A stretch of 64,000 bases of DNA from contig NZ_RWJF01000001.1 in assembly GCF_003970925.1 (NCBI RefSeq), positions 1 to 64,000 on the forward strand, given 5' to 3'. This DNA comes from Sphingomonas ginkgonis (lineage in GTDB: Bacteria > Pseudomonadota > Alphaproteobacteria > Sphingomonadales > Sphingomonadaceae). Positions 27,267 to 37,483 of the stretch are shown here, piece after piece (the stretch's first letter is position 1; each line of letters begins with the position of its first letter). The translations under genes and the position numbers were made by a program. Below the pieces are notes generated by a model. The model was not told the origin of the DNA, searched no databases, and worked only from the letters and a program-made list of their open reading frames with translations.

Positions 27267-29689
27267 CGGACGGCCTTTCCCTTCCGCCGGTCGTCGCCGA
27301 CTGGTTCGCCGCCAAGGGCTGGGCGCCCCGCCGCCACCAGCTGGAGATGCTGCAGCGCGCCCGCGCGGGGCGAAGCGCGCTGCTGGTCGCGGCGACCGGC
27401 GCGGGCAAGACGCTCGCCGGCTTCCTGCCGACCATCTGCGAGCTGGCCGAGGCGCCGGAAGAGGGCCTCCACACCCTCTACGTCTCGCCGCTGAAGGCGC
27501 TCGCGGTCGACGTCCAGCGCAACCTCCTCACCCCGATCGAGGAGATGGGGCTCGACATCCGCGTCGAGACCCGCACCGGCGACACCCCGTCCGACCGCAA
27601 GGCCCGCCAGCGCGCCCGCCCGCCGCAGGTGCTTCTGACCACCCCCGAGAGCCTTTCGCTGCTGCTGTCCTACCCCGACAGCTTCACCATGTTCGAGAAG
27701 CTCGAGCGGATCGTCGTCGACGAGATCCACGCCTTCGCCCGCGAGAAGCGCGGCGACCTTCTCTCGCTCTCGCTGGCCCGGCTGCAGGCGATCCGTCCCG
27801 GGCTCCAGCGGGTCGGCCTCTCGGCCACCGTCAGCGACCCCGACGCCTATCGCGCCTGGCTCGCCCCCGATGCCGACGAGGAGCTGGTCGACCTCGTCAT
27901 CGGCGATCCCGGGGCGGAGCCCGAGCTGTCGATCCTGATCCCCGAGGGCCGCGTCCCCTGGTCCGGCCACTCCGGCCGCTACGCCGCTAAGCAGGTGATG
28001 GAGCTGGTCCAGCAGCACCGCACCACGCTCATCTTCTGCAACACCCGGAGCCTCGCCGAGCTGATCTTCCAGGACCTGTGGAACGTCAACGCCGATGCGC
28101 TGCCGATCGGAATCCACCACGGCAGCCTCGCGCTCGAGGCGCGGCGCAAGGTCGAGGCGGCGATGGCCGACGGGCGGCTGCGGGCGCTGGTCTGCACCTC
28201 CTCGCTGGACCTCGGGATTGACTGGGGCGAGGTCGAGCTGGTGATCCAGATGGGCGCGCCCAAGGGCTCGTCGCGCCTGCTCCAGCGGATCGGCCGCGCC
28301 AACCACCGCCTCGACGAGCCCTCCAATGGGATGATCGTGCCGGGCAACCGCTTCGAATATCTCGAGGCCCGCGCCGCGCTGGACGCGGTCGACGCGCGCG
28401 AGCTCGACCCCGAGATCTTCCGCCCCGGAACGCTCGACACGCTTGCCCAGCACATCCTCGCCTGCGCCTGCGCCGCGCCGTTCGAGCAGGCCGAGCTGCT
28501 CGCCGAGCTCCGCTCCGCCGCGCCCTATGCCGGGCTGACCGAAGAGGTCTACGACCATGTCCTCCAGTATATCGCCACCGGCGGCTATGCGCTGAAGGCC
28601 TATGACAAGTTCCGCCGGCTGACCGAGGAGCCTCCCGGCTCCGGCCACTGGCGGATCACCAAGCCGCAGGTCGCCGCGCAGCACCGTCTCAATGCCGGGA
28701 TCATCGTCGACAATCCGATGCAGGACGTCCGCTTCAAGAACGGCCGCCTGCTCGGCAAGGTCGAGGAAGGCTATGCCTCGACCCTCTCGGTCGGCGACCA
28801 TATCTTCTTCGCCGGCCTCTCCCTCGAAGTCGAGCGGTTCAAGGACAGCGACATCATCGTCCGCGCCTCGGCCAAGGAGGCCCGGCTCGTCACCTACGGC
28901 GGGCAGCGGATGAGCATGACCACCCACCTCGCCGACCGCGTCCGCGGCTTCCTCGCGACCCCCGCGGAATGGCCGCGCTTTCCCGACGACGTCCGCGAAT
29001 GGCTGGAGGTGCAGCAGCGCCGCTCCAGGCTCCCCGAACCCGACCAGCTGCTGGTCGAGACCTTCCCGTTCGAGAAGCGCCACTACATGGTGATGTACAG
29101 CTTCGAGGGCTGGAACGCGCACCAGTCGCTCGGCATGCTGATCACCAAGCGCATGGAGAAGGCGGGGCTGAAGCCCCTGGGCTTCGTCGCCAACGACTAT
29201 GCGCTCGCGGTCTACGGGCTGGAGAAGATCGCCGACCCCGCGCCCCTGCTTTCGCCGGACATTCTCGAGGCCGAATTCGTCGAGTGGGTCGAGCAGTCGA
29301 TGCTCTTGAAGCGCGCCTTCCGCGAGGTGGCGGTGATCGGCGGCCTCGTCGAGCGCCAGCACCCGGGCAAGAAGAAAACCGGCAAGCAGGTCAGCTTCTC
29401 GACCGACCTCATCTACGACGTGCTGCGCAAGTACGAGCCCGAGCACCTCCTGCTCCGCGCCGCCTGGGACGACGCCCGCGCCCGGATGACCGAGCTCGGC
29501 CGCCTCGCCCGGCTGGTCGAGCGGGCGCAGGCGCAGATGGTCCATGTCGACGTCAACCGCGTCACTCCCATGGCCGTCCCGCTGATGGTCGTGATCGGCC
29601 GCGAGGCCCTCCCCGCCGGCTCCGAGGCCGAGGATTCGCTGCTGATCGAGGCCGAGGCACTCGCCGCGGAAGCGATGCGGCTGGACTGA
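27263..29689 (+). CDS. Ligase-associated DNA damage response DEXH helicase (Lhr-type)
   Basis: Superfamily 2 helicase of about 808 residues. Walker A is AATGAGKT, motif II DEIHAF, motif III SATVSD, and the second RecA domain has STSLDLGIDWG-type and QRIGRANHR motifs, followed by the Lhr-type C-terminal domains. The start is uncertain: no ATG, GTG or TTG lies near the conserved N-terminus (LPPVVADWFAAKGW). A CTG at 27263 overlapping the previous stop (CTGA) fits best; the GTG at 27140 would overlap the upstream gene by over 120 bases. Confidence 0.9.
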   Translation: MTDGLSLPPVVADWFAAKGWAPRRHQLEMLQRARAGRSALLVAATGAGKTLAGFLPTICELAEAPEEGLHTLYVSPLKALAVDVQRNLLTPIEEMGLDIRVETRTGDTPSDRKARQRARPPQVLLTTPESLSLLLSYPDSFTMFEKLERIVVDEIHAFAREKRGDLLSLSLARLQAIRPGLQRVGLSATVSDPDAYRAWLAPDADEELVDLVIGDPGAEPELSILIPEGRVPWSGHSGRYAAKQVMELVQQHRTTLIFCNTRSLAELIFQDLWNVNADALPIGIHHGSLALEARRKVEAAMADGRLRALVCTSSLDLGIDWGEVELVIQMGAPKGSSRLLQRIGRANHRLDEPSNGMIVPGNRFEYLEARAALDAVDARELDPEIFRPGTLDTLAQHILACACAAPFEQAELLAELRSAAPYAGLTEEVYDHVLQYIATGGYALKAYDKFRRLTEEPPGSGHWRITKPQVAAQHRLNAGIIVDNPMQDVRFKNGRLLGKVEEGYASTLSVGDHIFFAGLSLEVERFKDSDIIVRASAKEARLVTYGGQRMSMTTHLADRVRGFLATPAEWPRFPDDVREWLEVQQRRSRLPEPDQLLVETFPFEKRHYMVMYSFEGWNAHQSLGMLITKRMEKAGLKPLGFVANDYALAVYGLEKIADPAPLLSPDILEAEFVEWVEQSMLLKRAFREVAVIGGLVERQHPGKKKTGKQVSFSTDLIYDVLRKYEPEHLLLRAAWDDARARMTELGRLARLVERAQAQMVHVDVNRVTPMAVPLMVVIGREALPAGSEAEDSLLIEAEALAAEAMRLD

Positions 29690-29703
29690 AGCCCGCCGCC
29701 CCC

Positions 29704-29785
29704 GTCATGCTGAACTCGTTTCAGCACCCATCCATCGACGAGAGCCGGCACCGGAAGTCGGGTGCTGAACCAAGTTCAGCATGAC
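29704..29785. repeat. Short dispersed palindromic repeat, GTCATGCTGAACT family (copy 2, paired)
   Basis: 29704-29730 and the inverted partner 29761-29785 (TGCTGAACCAAGTTCAGCATGAC) face each other across 30 bases, a BIME-like pair lying between the helicase gene and a lipoprotein gene. Such a pair may form a transcript-end hairpin. Confidence 0.8.
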
Positions 29786-29814
29786 GAAAGAAAAACCGAA
29801 GCTATGGTGCCCTC

Positions 29815-30102
29815 ATGCGCGTCCTGCCTGTCCTTGCCCTCGCCCTCGTCCCGACCCTCTCCGGCTGCATCGTCAGCACCGTCGCCTCGACCGCGGTCGA
29901 TGTCGTCTCCGTGCCGGTCAAGGTGGTCGGCGCCGGCGTCAACGCCGTCGTTCCCAACCAGCGCAAGGCCGACGAGAAGCGCGGCCGCGAGCTTCGCAAG
30001 GAAGAGGAGCGCCGGGGCCGCGAGGCGCGCGAGGCGGCGTATCGCTGCCGCAAGGGCCGTCCGCTGCCCACCGACGATTGCCAAGCCGCGCCGCCGCGCT
30101 AA
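29815..30102 (+). CDS. Small lipoprotein with charged tail
   Basis: 95 residues: a lipoprotein signal with lipobox LSGC (VLPVLALALVPTLSGC), a Val-rich apolar segment (STVASTAVDVVSVPVKVVG) and a highly charged Arg/Glu/Lys stretch (RGRELRKEEERRGREAR). Two more cysteines lie near the end. Proteins with this NF-type Val-rich plus charged-tail pattern occur in sphingomonads without a known role. It precedes the exoribonuclease by 8 bases. Confidence 0.7.
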   Translation: MRVLPVLALALVPTLSGCIVSTVASTAVDVVSVPVKVVGAGVNAVVPNQRKADEKRGRELRKEEERRGREAREAAYRCRKGRPLPTDDCQAAPPR

Positions 30103-30110
30103 GCGGGAGC

Positions 30111-30566
30111 GTGCGCTACTTCCTCGACACCGAGTTCAACGGCTTCGGCGGCGCCCTGCTCAGCCTCGCGCTGGTCCCCGAGCATGGCGACGAGGAGCTG
30201 TACCTGACCTTCGCGGTCGATGACCCCCTCCATCCCTGGGTCGAGCGGCACGTCATCCCCTATCTCGACCATGTCCCGGCCCGCTTCTCCTGCCCGCGCA
30301 CCAGCCTCGCGCACGGGGGCCTGGCAGTCGCCAACTTCCTCGCCGCCGACACCGACATCGAGATCGTCGCCGACTGGCCCGAGGACCTCGCGCTGTTCTG
30401 CCGCCTGCTGCTGACCGGCCCGGGCGACATGGTGGCCATCTCCGGGCTCCGGCTCCAGCTCATCCGCCTCCCCGGGTTCAGCGTCGCCGCCAACAGCCAG
30501 GTGCCGCACAACGCGCTCCACGACGCCCGTTCGCTGCGCGACCATGTCCTTGCCAACAATTATTGA
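30111..30566 (+). CDS. 3'-5' exoribonuclease (DEDD fold)
   Basis: 151-residue nuclease of the Rv2179c-like (RNase AS) type. The first catalytic acids are in YFLDTEFNG at the N-terminus, an Asp is in FCRLLLTGPGDM vicinity, and the C-terminal HNALHDARSLRDH provides the final His/Asp pair of a DEDDh site. The GTG at 30111 follows GCGGGAGC. It lies between helicase and pdeM genes and so probably shares their transcript. Confidence 0.8.
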   Translation: MRYFLDTEFNGFGGALLSLALVPEHGDEELYLTFAVDDPLHPWVERHVIPYLDHVPARFSCPRTSLAHGGLAVANFLAADTDIEIVADWPEDLALFCRLLLTGPGDMVAISGLRLQLIRLPGFSVAANSQVPHNALHDARSLRDHVLANNY

Positions 30567-30654
30567 GCGGTCCGCCCGGGACGCTTCTCCAGCCGCCGAA
30601 TATCGCCATAAAGGCGCTTCACAAGTCGCTGAGGAAGCGGCTAAACATCCGGTC

Positions 30655-31317
30655 ATGGTTCCCCTTTCGTTCGCCGGTCAAGAATTCCTCGCCGATCCTC
30701 AGGGCGCGCTGTTCTGGCCGGCCGAATGCGCGCTTCTGGTTGCCGACCTCCACCTTGAGAAGGCGAGCTGGTTCGCCCGGCTCGGCCAGTTCCTGCCGCC
30801 CTACGACAGCATGGCGACGCTCACCGCGCTGGCCGAGCTGGTCGACCGCGTCATGCCGACCCGGCTCTATTGCCTGGGCGACAGCTTCCACGACAAGTTC
30901 GGCTGCGACCGGCTCCCCCCGGCGGCGCGCGAGCTGCTGACCGGGCTCACCGCGCGGCTCGATTGGGTGTGGATCATCGGCAACCACGACCCGGGCTTCG
31001 CCGACCATTGCGGCGGCCGGATCGTCGAGGAAGCCTATGTCCGCGGGCTGGTGCTGCGCCACGAGGCGGACCCGTGCGATCCCCGGCCCGAGCTCAGCGG
31101 CCATTACCACCCCAAGCTCCGGCTGACGCTGCGCGGCAAGAACGTCGCCCGCCGTTGCTACGTCGCCAGCGACAGCAAGCTGATCCTGCCCGCCTTCGGC
31201 TCGCTGACCGGCGGACTCGACGCCCACCATCCCGAGATCGTCCGCAAGCTCGGCGCGGGCAGCACGGCGCTGGTGCCGGTCGCCGACCGGCTGCTCCGCT
31301 TCCCGCTCCCCGCCTAG
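30655..31317 (+). CDS. pdeM: Ligase-associated DNA damage response endonuclease PdeM
   Basis: 220-residue calcineurin-like phosphoesterase. Metal ligands appear in [29 protein letters not shown] and SGHYHPKL. PdeM proteins accompany the ligase-associated exonuclease and helicase. The ATG at 30655 starts the conserved region; an in-frame upstream start at 30544 lies in the exoribonuclease gene. The stop overlaps by four bases the stop of the convergent pabB. Confidence 0.9.
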   Translation: MVPLSFAGQEFLADPQGALFWPAECALLVADLHLEKASWFARLGQFLPPYDSMATLTALAELVDRVMPTRLYCLGDSFHDKFGCDRLPPAARELLTGLTARLDWVWIIGNHDPGFADHCGGRIVEEAYVRGLVLRHEADPCDPRPELSGHYHPKLRLTLRGKNVARRCYVASDSKLILPAFGSLTGGLDAHHPEIVRKLGAGSTALVPVADRLLRFPLPA

Positions 31318-33032
31318 GCGGGCGGGGCGAGCCGCGCGGGGACCAGCCCGCGCACGATGTTCCCGACGAAGAAGCCGTCGCGCAGGTCCTCCGGCCGGAG
31401 GTCCGCCTCGGTCGCCCGGCCGCTGTCGACCAGGCTCGCGCGAAGCACGCCGGGCAGCACCCCGCGGGCAAGCGGCGGCGTCAGCAACCGCCCCTCCTTC
31501 TCGACGAAGACCGAGGTGAAGCTTCCCTCGGTCACCCGCCCCTCGGGGTCGGTGAAGATGGTCTCGAACGCGTCGGACGCGCGCGCCTCCTCGTAGAAGT
31601 CGCGCGCGGTGGTCTTGTACTGCAGCCGCCAGTCGTCGGTCGGGATCGGCAGCGGCTTGACCGCCACCGCGACCGGGTCGCGCTCGGGCTCGGGCAGGGT
31701 GCGGACCTCGACCGCCATCTGCCCGGTCGGCGAGAGGAGCAGCCGGGCGAGGCTGACCACCTTGCGCCCGAAGGTCGCCGCCTGCAGCTCGTTGCGCACC
31801 GCGTGGCGGTCGAAGCGGAAGTCCAGCGCCTCCGCCGCCTTGCTCAGCCGGTCGAGGTGGCGGTCCAGCTCGACGATCCCGATCTGGGGATCGAACCGCA
31901 TGGTCTCGATGAGGTCGACGGGCGGGTTGGGCCGGGTCACGAACGCTCCCTTGGCAAGGCACTCGGCCCACTCATCGCTGGCTTGGCTGTCGACCACAAG
32001 CCCCGATCCGAGCCCGAGCGTGGCCAATTTCTGCCCATTCCGGCGCTCGAGGGTGCGGATCAGCACGTTGAAGCTGGCGTCGCCGCCGGGCTCGATCCAG
32101 CCCATCGAGCCGGTATAGGCGCCGCGCGGCGAGGGCTCGAGCTCGCGCAGCGCCCGGATCGCCGCCACCTTCGGCGCCCCGGTCACCGACCCGCATGGGA
32201 AGATCGTCCGCAGCACCTCGACCGCGTCCACCCCGTCGCGCAGCGTGGCGGTGACCCGGCTCACCATCTGCCGCAGCGTCGGATAGGTCTCGACCGCGAA
32301 CAGCTCGGGCACCGCGACGCTCCCCGCCACCGCCACCCGCGCGAGGTCGTTGCGCAGCAGGTCGACGATCATGAGGTTCTCGGCGCGCTGCTTGGGGTCG
32401 CCGCTCAGCGCCTCGGGCGGCTGCGACAGCGGCGCCGTGCCCTTCATCGGCCGCGCCTCGATCGTCCGGCCGCGGATGGTGAAGAACTGCTCGGGGCTGA
32501 GCGAGAGCAGCAGGTCGCCGTCCTCGCGCGCGAGGATCCCGCCCCACGCCGCATGGGCCGCGCTCCGCAGCCCGGCGTAGAGCGACAGCGGCGAGCCGAA
32601 CAGGGCGACGTCGCAGCCGAAGGTCAGGTTGGCCTGGTAGAAGTCGCCGGCGAACAGATGCTCGCGCACCCGCCCCGCCGCCGCGGCATATTCCTCCTCG
32701 GTCCAGCGCGGGCGCGGGCGCCCGGCGTGCCCGCTTCCCGCCGCCGGGAGCCAGCGCTCGGGCTCGACCCGCTCATAACCGTCGAACAGTCCGAACCAGG
32801 CGAGCGGCCCCGCGCCCTGCCGGTGCCCGGCGGCGAGCGTCGGCTCGAACGCGTCGCCCGCCTCGTAGGCGAGGTAGCCCGCGGCGTGGCGACCCGCGCC
32901 GAGCCCCGCGCGCAGCCTCTCGAGCGCCGGTCCGACCTCGTCGAGCCGGTCCGCGCGCACGATCTCGACCGGCCGCGCATAGAGCCGCGCGTGTCCGTGC
33001 CGCGCGTCGTCGAACAGGATGAACGCCCCCAC
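31314..33032 (-). CDS. pabB: Aminodeoxychorismate synthase component I fused to ADC lyase (PabBC)
   Basis: 572 residues combining two folate-pathway steps. The N-terminal ~370 residues are the chorismate-binding PabB domain ([27 protein letters not shown] and [12 protein letters not shown] motifs); the C-terminal ~200 are a class IV aminotransferase-fold 4-amino-4-deoxychorismate lyase, with the PLP lysine in [10 protein letters not shown] and the segment FEEIFTDP-like [21 protein letters not shown]. The GTG at 33032 was chosen as the only start close to the conserved [11 protein letters not shown]. No pabA glutaminase is nearby. Confidence 0.9.
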   Translation of the reverse strand: MGAFILFDDARHGHARLYARPVEIVRADRLDEVGPALERLRAGLGAGRHAAGYLAYEAGDAFEPTLAAGHRQGAGPLAWFGLFDGYERVEPERWLPAAGSGHAGRPRPRWTEEEYAAAAGRVREHLFAGDFYQANLTFGCDVALFGSPLSLYAGLRSAAHAAWGGILAREDGDLLLSLSPEQFFTIRGRTIEARPMKGTAPLSQPPEALSGDPKQRAENLMIVDLLRNDLARVAVAGSVAVPELFAVETYPTLRQMVSRVTATLRDGVDAVEVLRTIFPCGSVTGAPKVAAIRALRELEPSPRGAYTGSMGWIEPGGDASFNVLIRTLERRNGQKLATLGLGSGLVVDSQASDEWAECLAKGAFVTRPNPPVDLIETMRFDPQIGIVELDRHLDRLSKAAEALDFRFDRHAVRNELQAATFGRKVVSLARLLLSPTGQMAVEVRTLPEPERDPVAVAVKPLPIPTDDWRLQYKTTARDFYEEARASDAFETIFTDPEGRVTEGSFTSVFVEKEGRLLTPPLARGVLPGVLRASLVDSGRATEADLRPEDLRDGFFVGNIVRGLVPARLAPPA

Positions 33033-33098
33033 GGCGACCGCATTGACGCAGCCGGCCGCCCCCGACAAGCTCGCAGCTTCACGGTGGGGGGAACGACG

Positions 33099-34364
33099 AT
33101 GCGTCACTGGCTTCTCGCGCTGACGCTCGCCGCCACGACTGCTCCCGTGGCCGCGCAGCCGATCCCGCCCGCGGTCCAGGCGCGGATCGACCGCATCCTT
33201 CGCCGCACCCAGCTGATCGACGGCCACAACGACATCGCCGAGCAGCTCGCCGAATCGCACGGCTCGAGCGTCGCCGGCCTCGCGTCGGGGACCGACCGCT
33301 GGCCTGACCACCCGCTGATGACCGACATGGCGCGGCTCCACGCCGGCCGGCTCGGCGGCCAGTTCTGGTCGGTCTACATCGATGGCACCTACACCGGCGA
33401 CGAGGCGATCCGCCGCACGCTCGAACAGATCGACATCGTCGAGCGGATGATCGCCGCCTACCCGGCCGACCTCGAGCAGGCCTTCACCGCCGCCGACATC
33501 GTCCGCATCCATCGCCGCGGCAAGGTCGCCTCGCTGATCGGGGTCGAGGGCGGCCGGCAGATCGGCGGCTCGCTCGCCGCGCTCCGCCTCTACTACCGGC
33601 TCGGCGCGCGCTACATGACGCTGACCCACAACCAGACTACCGAATGGGCCGACAGCGCGACCGACGAGCCGCGCTTCCACGGCCTCTCCCCGTTCGGCCT
33701 CGCCGTCGTCCGCGAGATGAACCGGCTTGGCATGCTGGTGGACCTCAGCCACGTCTCGCCCGAGGTGATGCGGCAGGCGATTGCCGCCAGCCGCGCCCCG
33801 GTCATCTTCTCCCATTCCTCCGCCCGAGCGCTCAACGACCATGTCCGCAACGTCCCCGACGACGTGCTCCGCCTGCTACCCGCCAACGGCGGTGTGGTGA
33901 TGGTGAACTGGGTGCCCGGCTTCATCTCCCCCGCCCGCATGGCGCACGACGCTGCCCGCGCCGCGGAGGAGGCCCGACTCAAGGTCTACAACCGCGCCAG
34001 CAAGGCCGGGGTCGAGGCCGGGCTCAAGGCGTGGGACGCGGCGCACCCCGCTCCGCCGGTCGACGTCCGCACCGTCGCCGACCACATCGAGCAGGTCGCG
34101 CGGGTCGCCGGCCACGACCATGTCGGGATCGGTGCCGACCTCGACGGGATCGATGCCACCCCGACCGGTCTAACCGGGGTCCAGTCCTACCCGCTGCTGT
34201 TCGCCGAACTGATCCGCCGCGGCTGGAGCGACGCCGATCTCGCGAAGCTCGCCGGCGGCAATGTCCTGCGCGCCCTGCGCGGCGCCGAGGCGACCGCCCG
34301 CGCGATGACGGACGTGCCGCCGGCGATGGACCGCTTGCCAGTCGAGGTCCCCACGCCCAAGTGA
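33099..34364 (+). CDS. Membrane dipeptidase (peptidase M19), exported
   Basis: 421 residues with a signal peptide ([18 protein letters not shown]). The binuclear zinc site of M19 renal-dipeptidase enzymes is visible: DGHNDI, the bridging Glu in [29 protein letters not shown] and [10 protein letters not shown]. It probably hydrolyses dipeptides, including D-amino-acid or beta-lactam-like substrates, in the periplasm. It is divergent from pabB, with a 66-base gap. Confidence 0.9.
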   Translation: MRHWLLALTLAATTAPVAAQPIPPAVQARIDRILRRTQLIDGHNDIAEQLAESHGSSVAGLASGTDRWPDHPLMTDMARLHAGRLGGQFWSVYIDGTYTGDEAIRRTLEQIDIVERMIAAYPADLEQAFTAADIVRIHRRGKVASLIGVEGGRQIGGSLAALRLYYRLGARYMTLTHNQTTEWADSATDEPRFHGLSPFGLAVVREMNRLGMLVDLSHVSPEVMRQAIAASRAPVIFSHSSARALNDHVRNVPDDVLRLLPANGGVVMVNWVPGFISPARMAHDAARAAEEARLKVYNRASKAGVEAGLKAWDAAHPAPPVDVRTVADHIEQVARVAGHDHVGIGADLDGIDATPTGLTGVQSYPLLFAELIRRGWSDADLAKLAGGNVLRALRGAEATARAMTDVPPAMDRLPVEVPTPK

Positions 34365-34369
34365 CCGGC

Positions 34370-35047
34370 ATGTCCGATCCCACCCCGCCCCTACAGGCGA
34401 CCATCATTCCCGTCACCCCGCTCCAGCAGAACTGCACGCTTCTCTGGTGCACGAAGACGATGCGCGGCGCCTTCGTCGATCCCGGCGGCGACCTCCCCCG
34501 GCTCAAGGCCGCCGCGGCGCAGGCCGGGGTCACGGTCGAGAAGATCCTCCTCACCCACGGCCATATCGACCATTGCGGTCAGGCCGGGATGCTCGCGGAA
34601 GACCTCGGCGTGCCGATCGAGGGGCCGCAGGAGGAGGACCGCTTCTGGATCGCCCGGCTCGAGGAGGACGGCCGCAGCTACGGCATCGACGCCCGCCCGT
34701 TCGAGCCCGACCGCTGGCTCGAGGACGGCGACACGGTGAGCGTGGGCGAGCTGGTCTTCGCGGTCAGCCACACCCCCGGCCACACCCCGGGACACATCGT
34801 CTTCCACCATTCCGAATCGAACCTCGCGCTGGTCGGCGACGTGCTGTTCCAGGGCTCGATCGGCCGCACCGACTTCCCCCGCAGCGACCACCAGGCGCTG
34901 CTCGACTCGATCGTTGGCAAGCTCTGGCCGATGGGCGGCGAGACGATGTTCATCCCCGGTCACGGGCCGATGTCGACCTTCGCCCGCGAGCGCCAGTCGA
35001 ACGGCTTCGTCGCCGACCGCGTGCTCGGCACCCCGGCCGGGGCTTGA
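34370..35047 (+). CDS. MBL-fold metallo-hydrolase, glyoxalase II-like
   Basis: 225-residue hydrolase with the metal-binding THGHIDHCGQ motif, HTPGHTPGHIVFH, and a GDVLFQGSIGRTDFPR segment typical of the YcbL/glyoxalase-II-like group. Substrate is unknown; members hydrolyse thioesters such as lactoylglutathione. The ATG is 6 bases after the dipeptidase stop, so the genes form a small operon. Confidence 0.88.
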   Translation: MSDPTPPLQATIIPVTPLQQNCTLLWCTKTMRGAFVDPGGDLPRLKAAAAQAGVTVEKILLTHGHIDHCGQAGMLAEDLGVPIEGPQEEDRFWIARLEEDGRSYGIDARPFEPDRWLEDGDTVSVGELVFAVSHTPGHTPGHIVFHHSESNLALVGDVLFQGSIGRTDFPRSDHQALLDSIVGKLWPMGGETMFIPGHGPMSTFARERQSNGFVADRVLGTPAGA

Positions 35048-35051
35048 GAGG

Positions 35052-35079
35052 TTGCACCGACGCACTTTTTCGCTATAGG
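35052..35079 (+). promoter_or_regulatory. Candidate sigma-70 promoter for rpmF-plsX-fabH
   Basis: TTGCAC at 35052-35057, a 16-base spacer, and TATAGG at 35074-35079, about 80 bases upstream of rpmF. It lies in a T-rich interval between two GC-rich genes. Confidence 0.5.
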
Positions 35080-35159
35080 GCAGCCCGGTCGCGGCGATCC
35101 CCCCAGCCAATCCGGGCGTGGGTCGTCGCCTTCATTTTTTCAGTGAGACAGGTGCCGCA

Positions 35160-35339
35160 ATGGCCGTTCCGAAGAGAAAAACCTCGCCCTCGCGGCGCAA
35201 CATGCGGCGCAGCCACCATGCGCTGACCCCGGCGAGCTTCCAGGAGTGCTCGAACTGCGGTGAGCTCAAGCTCCCGCACAATCTGTGCACGGCCTGCGGT
35301 CACTACAACGGCCGCGAGATCGTCTCGACCGAAGCCTGA
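35160..35339 (+). CDS. rpmF: 50S ribosomal protein L32
   Basis: 59-residue ribosomal protein: [18 protein letters not shown]-terminus and zinc-ribbon cysteines in ECSNCGE and [11 protein letters not shown]. Length and the linkage to plsX and fabH are standard for proteobacteria. An open frame extends 42 bases upstream but lacks family similarity. Confidence 0.95.
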   Translation: MAVPKRKTSPSRRNMRRSHHALTPASFQECSNCGELKLPHNLCTACGHYNGREIVSTEA

Positions 35340-35361
35340 CGGCAGCGCGGGGAGCGCGCGC

Positions 35362-36414
35362 GTGGCCGAGCAGCCCAGCCCGCGGATCGCGATCGACGCC
35401 ATGGGAGGTGACGAAGGGCCGGCGGCCATCGTCACGGGGATCGCGCGCGCCGCGCGCGCCGACAAGTCCCTCCGCTTCCTCGTCGTCGGCGATGAGCCGG
35501 TGCTCCGCGCCGAGCTCGCCAAGCACCCCAAGCTCGACGGGGTCGCGGCCATTCAGCATGCCCCCGACGCCATCGCCGGCGGGGAAAAGCCGAGCCAGGC
35601 GATCCGCCGCGCCCGCACCACCTCGATGGGGCTGGCGATCAATGCGGTGAAGGAAGGCCGTGCCGACGCCGCGCTGTCGGCCGGCAACACCGGCGCGCTG
35701 ATGGCGATGGCCAAGCTCGCGCTCCGCACCATGCCCGGCATCGACCGTCCGGCGCTCGCCGCCCTGCTGCCGACGCTCGGCGACAAGGACCTGGTCATGC
35801 TCGACCTCGGCGCCAACACCGAGTGCGACGTCCAGAACCTCGTCCAGTTCGCAGTGATGGGCTCGGCCTATGCCCGCACCGGGCTCGGGATCAGCCAGCC
35901 GCGGGTCAAGCTGCTCAACATCGGCACCGAGGAGCTCAAGGGCACCGACGAATTGAAGGAAGCCGCCGCGTTGCTGCGCGAGGCGAGCTTCCTCCCGCTC
36001 AAGTTCGAGGGCTTCATCGAGGGCGACCAGCTGGCCCGCTCGCAGTGCGACGTCGTCGTCACCGACGGCTTCTCCGGCAACATTGCGCTCAAGACCGCCG
36101 AAGGCACCGCGCGCTTCGTCACCGATCTCCTTCGCCGCGCCTTCACCAGCTCGCTGCGCTCCAAGGCGGGCTTCGCCCTGTCCAAGCCCGCGCTCCACAT
36201 GCTCAAGGTCCATCTCGACCCCAACAACCACAATGGCGCCGTCTTCCTCGGCCTCAACGGGCTGGTGGTGAAGAGCCACGGCGGCGCCAATGCCAAGGGC
36301 ATCGCCAACGCCGTCCAGCTGTCGGCGCTGATGGTCCGCAACAACATCACCCAGCGGATCGCCGAGGACCTCGACAATTTCCGCGCCCACGCTTTCGCCG
36401 AGTCCGCCAAATAA
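35362..36414 (+). CDS. plsX: Phosphate acyltransferase PlsX
   Basis: 350-residue peripheral-membrane enzyme making acyl-phosphate from acyl-ACP for phospholipid synthesis. Family motifs are [12 protein letters not shown] near the start, [19 protein letters not shown] and [13 protein letters not shown]. The GTG at 35362 fits the conserved N-terminus. Its TAA stop overlaps by one base the ATG of fabH. Confidence 0.94.
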   Translation: MAEQPSPRIAIDAMGGDEGPAAIVTGIARAARADKSLRFLVVGDEPVLRAELAKHPKLDGVAAIQHAPDAIAGGEKPSQAIRRARTTSMGLAINAVKEGRADAALSAGNTGALMAMAKLALRTMPGIDRPALAALLPTLGDKDLVMLDLGANTECDVQNLVQFAVMGSAYARTGLGISQPRVKLLNIGTEELKGTDELKEAAALLREASFLPLKFEGFIEGDQLARSQCDVVVTDGFSGNIALKTAEGTARFVTDLLRRAFTSSLRSKAGFALSKPALHMLKVHLDPNNHNGAVFLGLNGLVVKSHGGANAKGIANAVQLSALMVRNNITQRIAEDLDNFRAHAFAESAK

Positions 36415-37370
36415 TGATTCGTTCGGTTATCAAGGGCACCGGCTCCGCCCTGCCCCGGCGCAGCGTATCCAATGCCGAGATGGCGCAGATGGTCGACACT
36501 TCGGACGAGTGGATCGTCGAGCGAACCGGCATCCGCAACCGCTACTTCGCGGGCGAGGGCGAGACCACCGCCAGCCTCGCCGCCGATGCCGCCCGCCAGG
36601 CGCTCGCCGAGGCCGGCCTGTCGCCGCAGGACGTCGGGCTGATCGTCCTCGCTACCGCTACCCCCGACCAGACCTTCCCCTCCTCCGCGACCAAGGTCCA
36701 GGCCAGCCTCGGCATCAGCGACTGCATCGCCTTCGACGTGCAGGCGGTGTGCAGCGGCTTCCTCTACGCGCTGACCGTCGCCGATTCGATGCTCCGCGGC
36801 GGCAACGCCAGGGCGGCGCTGGTGATCGGCGCCGAGACCTTCAGCCGGATCCTCGACTTCGAGGATCGCACCACCTGCGTCCTGTTCGGTGACGGCGCCG
36901 GCGCGCTCGTCCTCCAGGCCGAGGAAAGCGAGGCCGGGATCCTCGCCACCAGCCTCCACGCCGACGGCCGCCATAACGAGATGCTCTACGTCGACGGCGG
37001 CCCCTCGACCACGGGCACCGTCGGCAAGCTGAGGATGAAGGGCCGCGAGGTCTTCCGCCACGCCGTCGTCAACCTCGCCGAGGTGCTGTCCCGGGTGCTC
37101 CGCGAGGCCGGGCTCGAGCCCGCCGACGTCGACTGGGTGGTCCCGCACCAGGCCAATGCCCGCATCCTCGACGCCACCGCGCGCAAGCTCGGGCTGGCCG
37201 CGGAGAAGGTCGTCGTCACCGTCGACCGGCACGCCAATACCTCGGCCGCCTCGGTCCCGCTGGCGCTCGACACCGCGGTCCGCGACGGCCGGATCCGGCG
37301 CGGCGACCTGCTGGTTCTCGAGGCGATGGGCGGCGGATTTACCTGGGGCGCCGCCGCGATCCGTTACTGA
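36414..37370 (+). CDS. fabH: 3-oxoacyl-ACP synthase III FabH
   Basis: 318-residue condensing enzyme that starts fatty acid synthesis from acetyl-CoA and malonyl-ACP. The catalytic triad is Cys113 (QAVCSGF), His in [10 protein letters not shown], and Asn in HANTSAASV. The ATG overlaps the plsX stop. Together with plsX and rpmF this is the classical fatty-acid/phospholipid operon. Confidence 0.95.
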   Translation: MIRSVIKGTGSALPRRSVSNAEMAQMVDTSDEWIVERTGIRNRYFAGEGETTASLAADAARQALAEAGLSPQDVGLIVLATATPDQTFPSSATKVQASLGISDCIAFDVQAVCSGFLYALTVADSMLRGGNARAALVIGAETFSRILDFEDRTTCVLFGDGAGALVLQAEESEAGILATSLHADGRHNEMLYVDGGPSTTGTVGKLRMKGREVFRHAVVNLAEVLSRVLREAGLEPADVDWVVPHQANARILDATARKLGLAAEKVVVTVDRHANTSAASVPLALDTAVRDGRIRRGDLLVLEAMGGGFTWGAAAIRY

Positions 37371-37483
37371 CGACTGAATCTACTCCAAAATTCTGGCATA
37401 AGTCGAATTGCCGACAAAGGCTTAATCGGTTAACTTGCCACGGCGCTTGGGGAAGCGTGAGGGAAACAGGGGCGGAGAATATT

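Noticed and set aside
27215..29545. 776-residue open frame antisense to the Lhr-type helicase
   Set aside because: No domains, composition of a GC shadow, and the plus strand is a full helicase.
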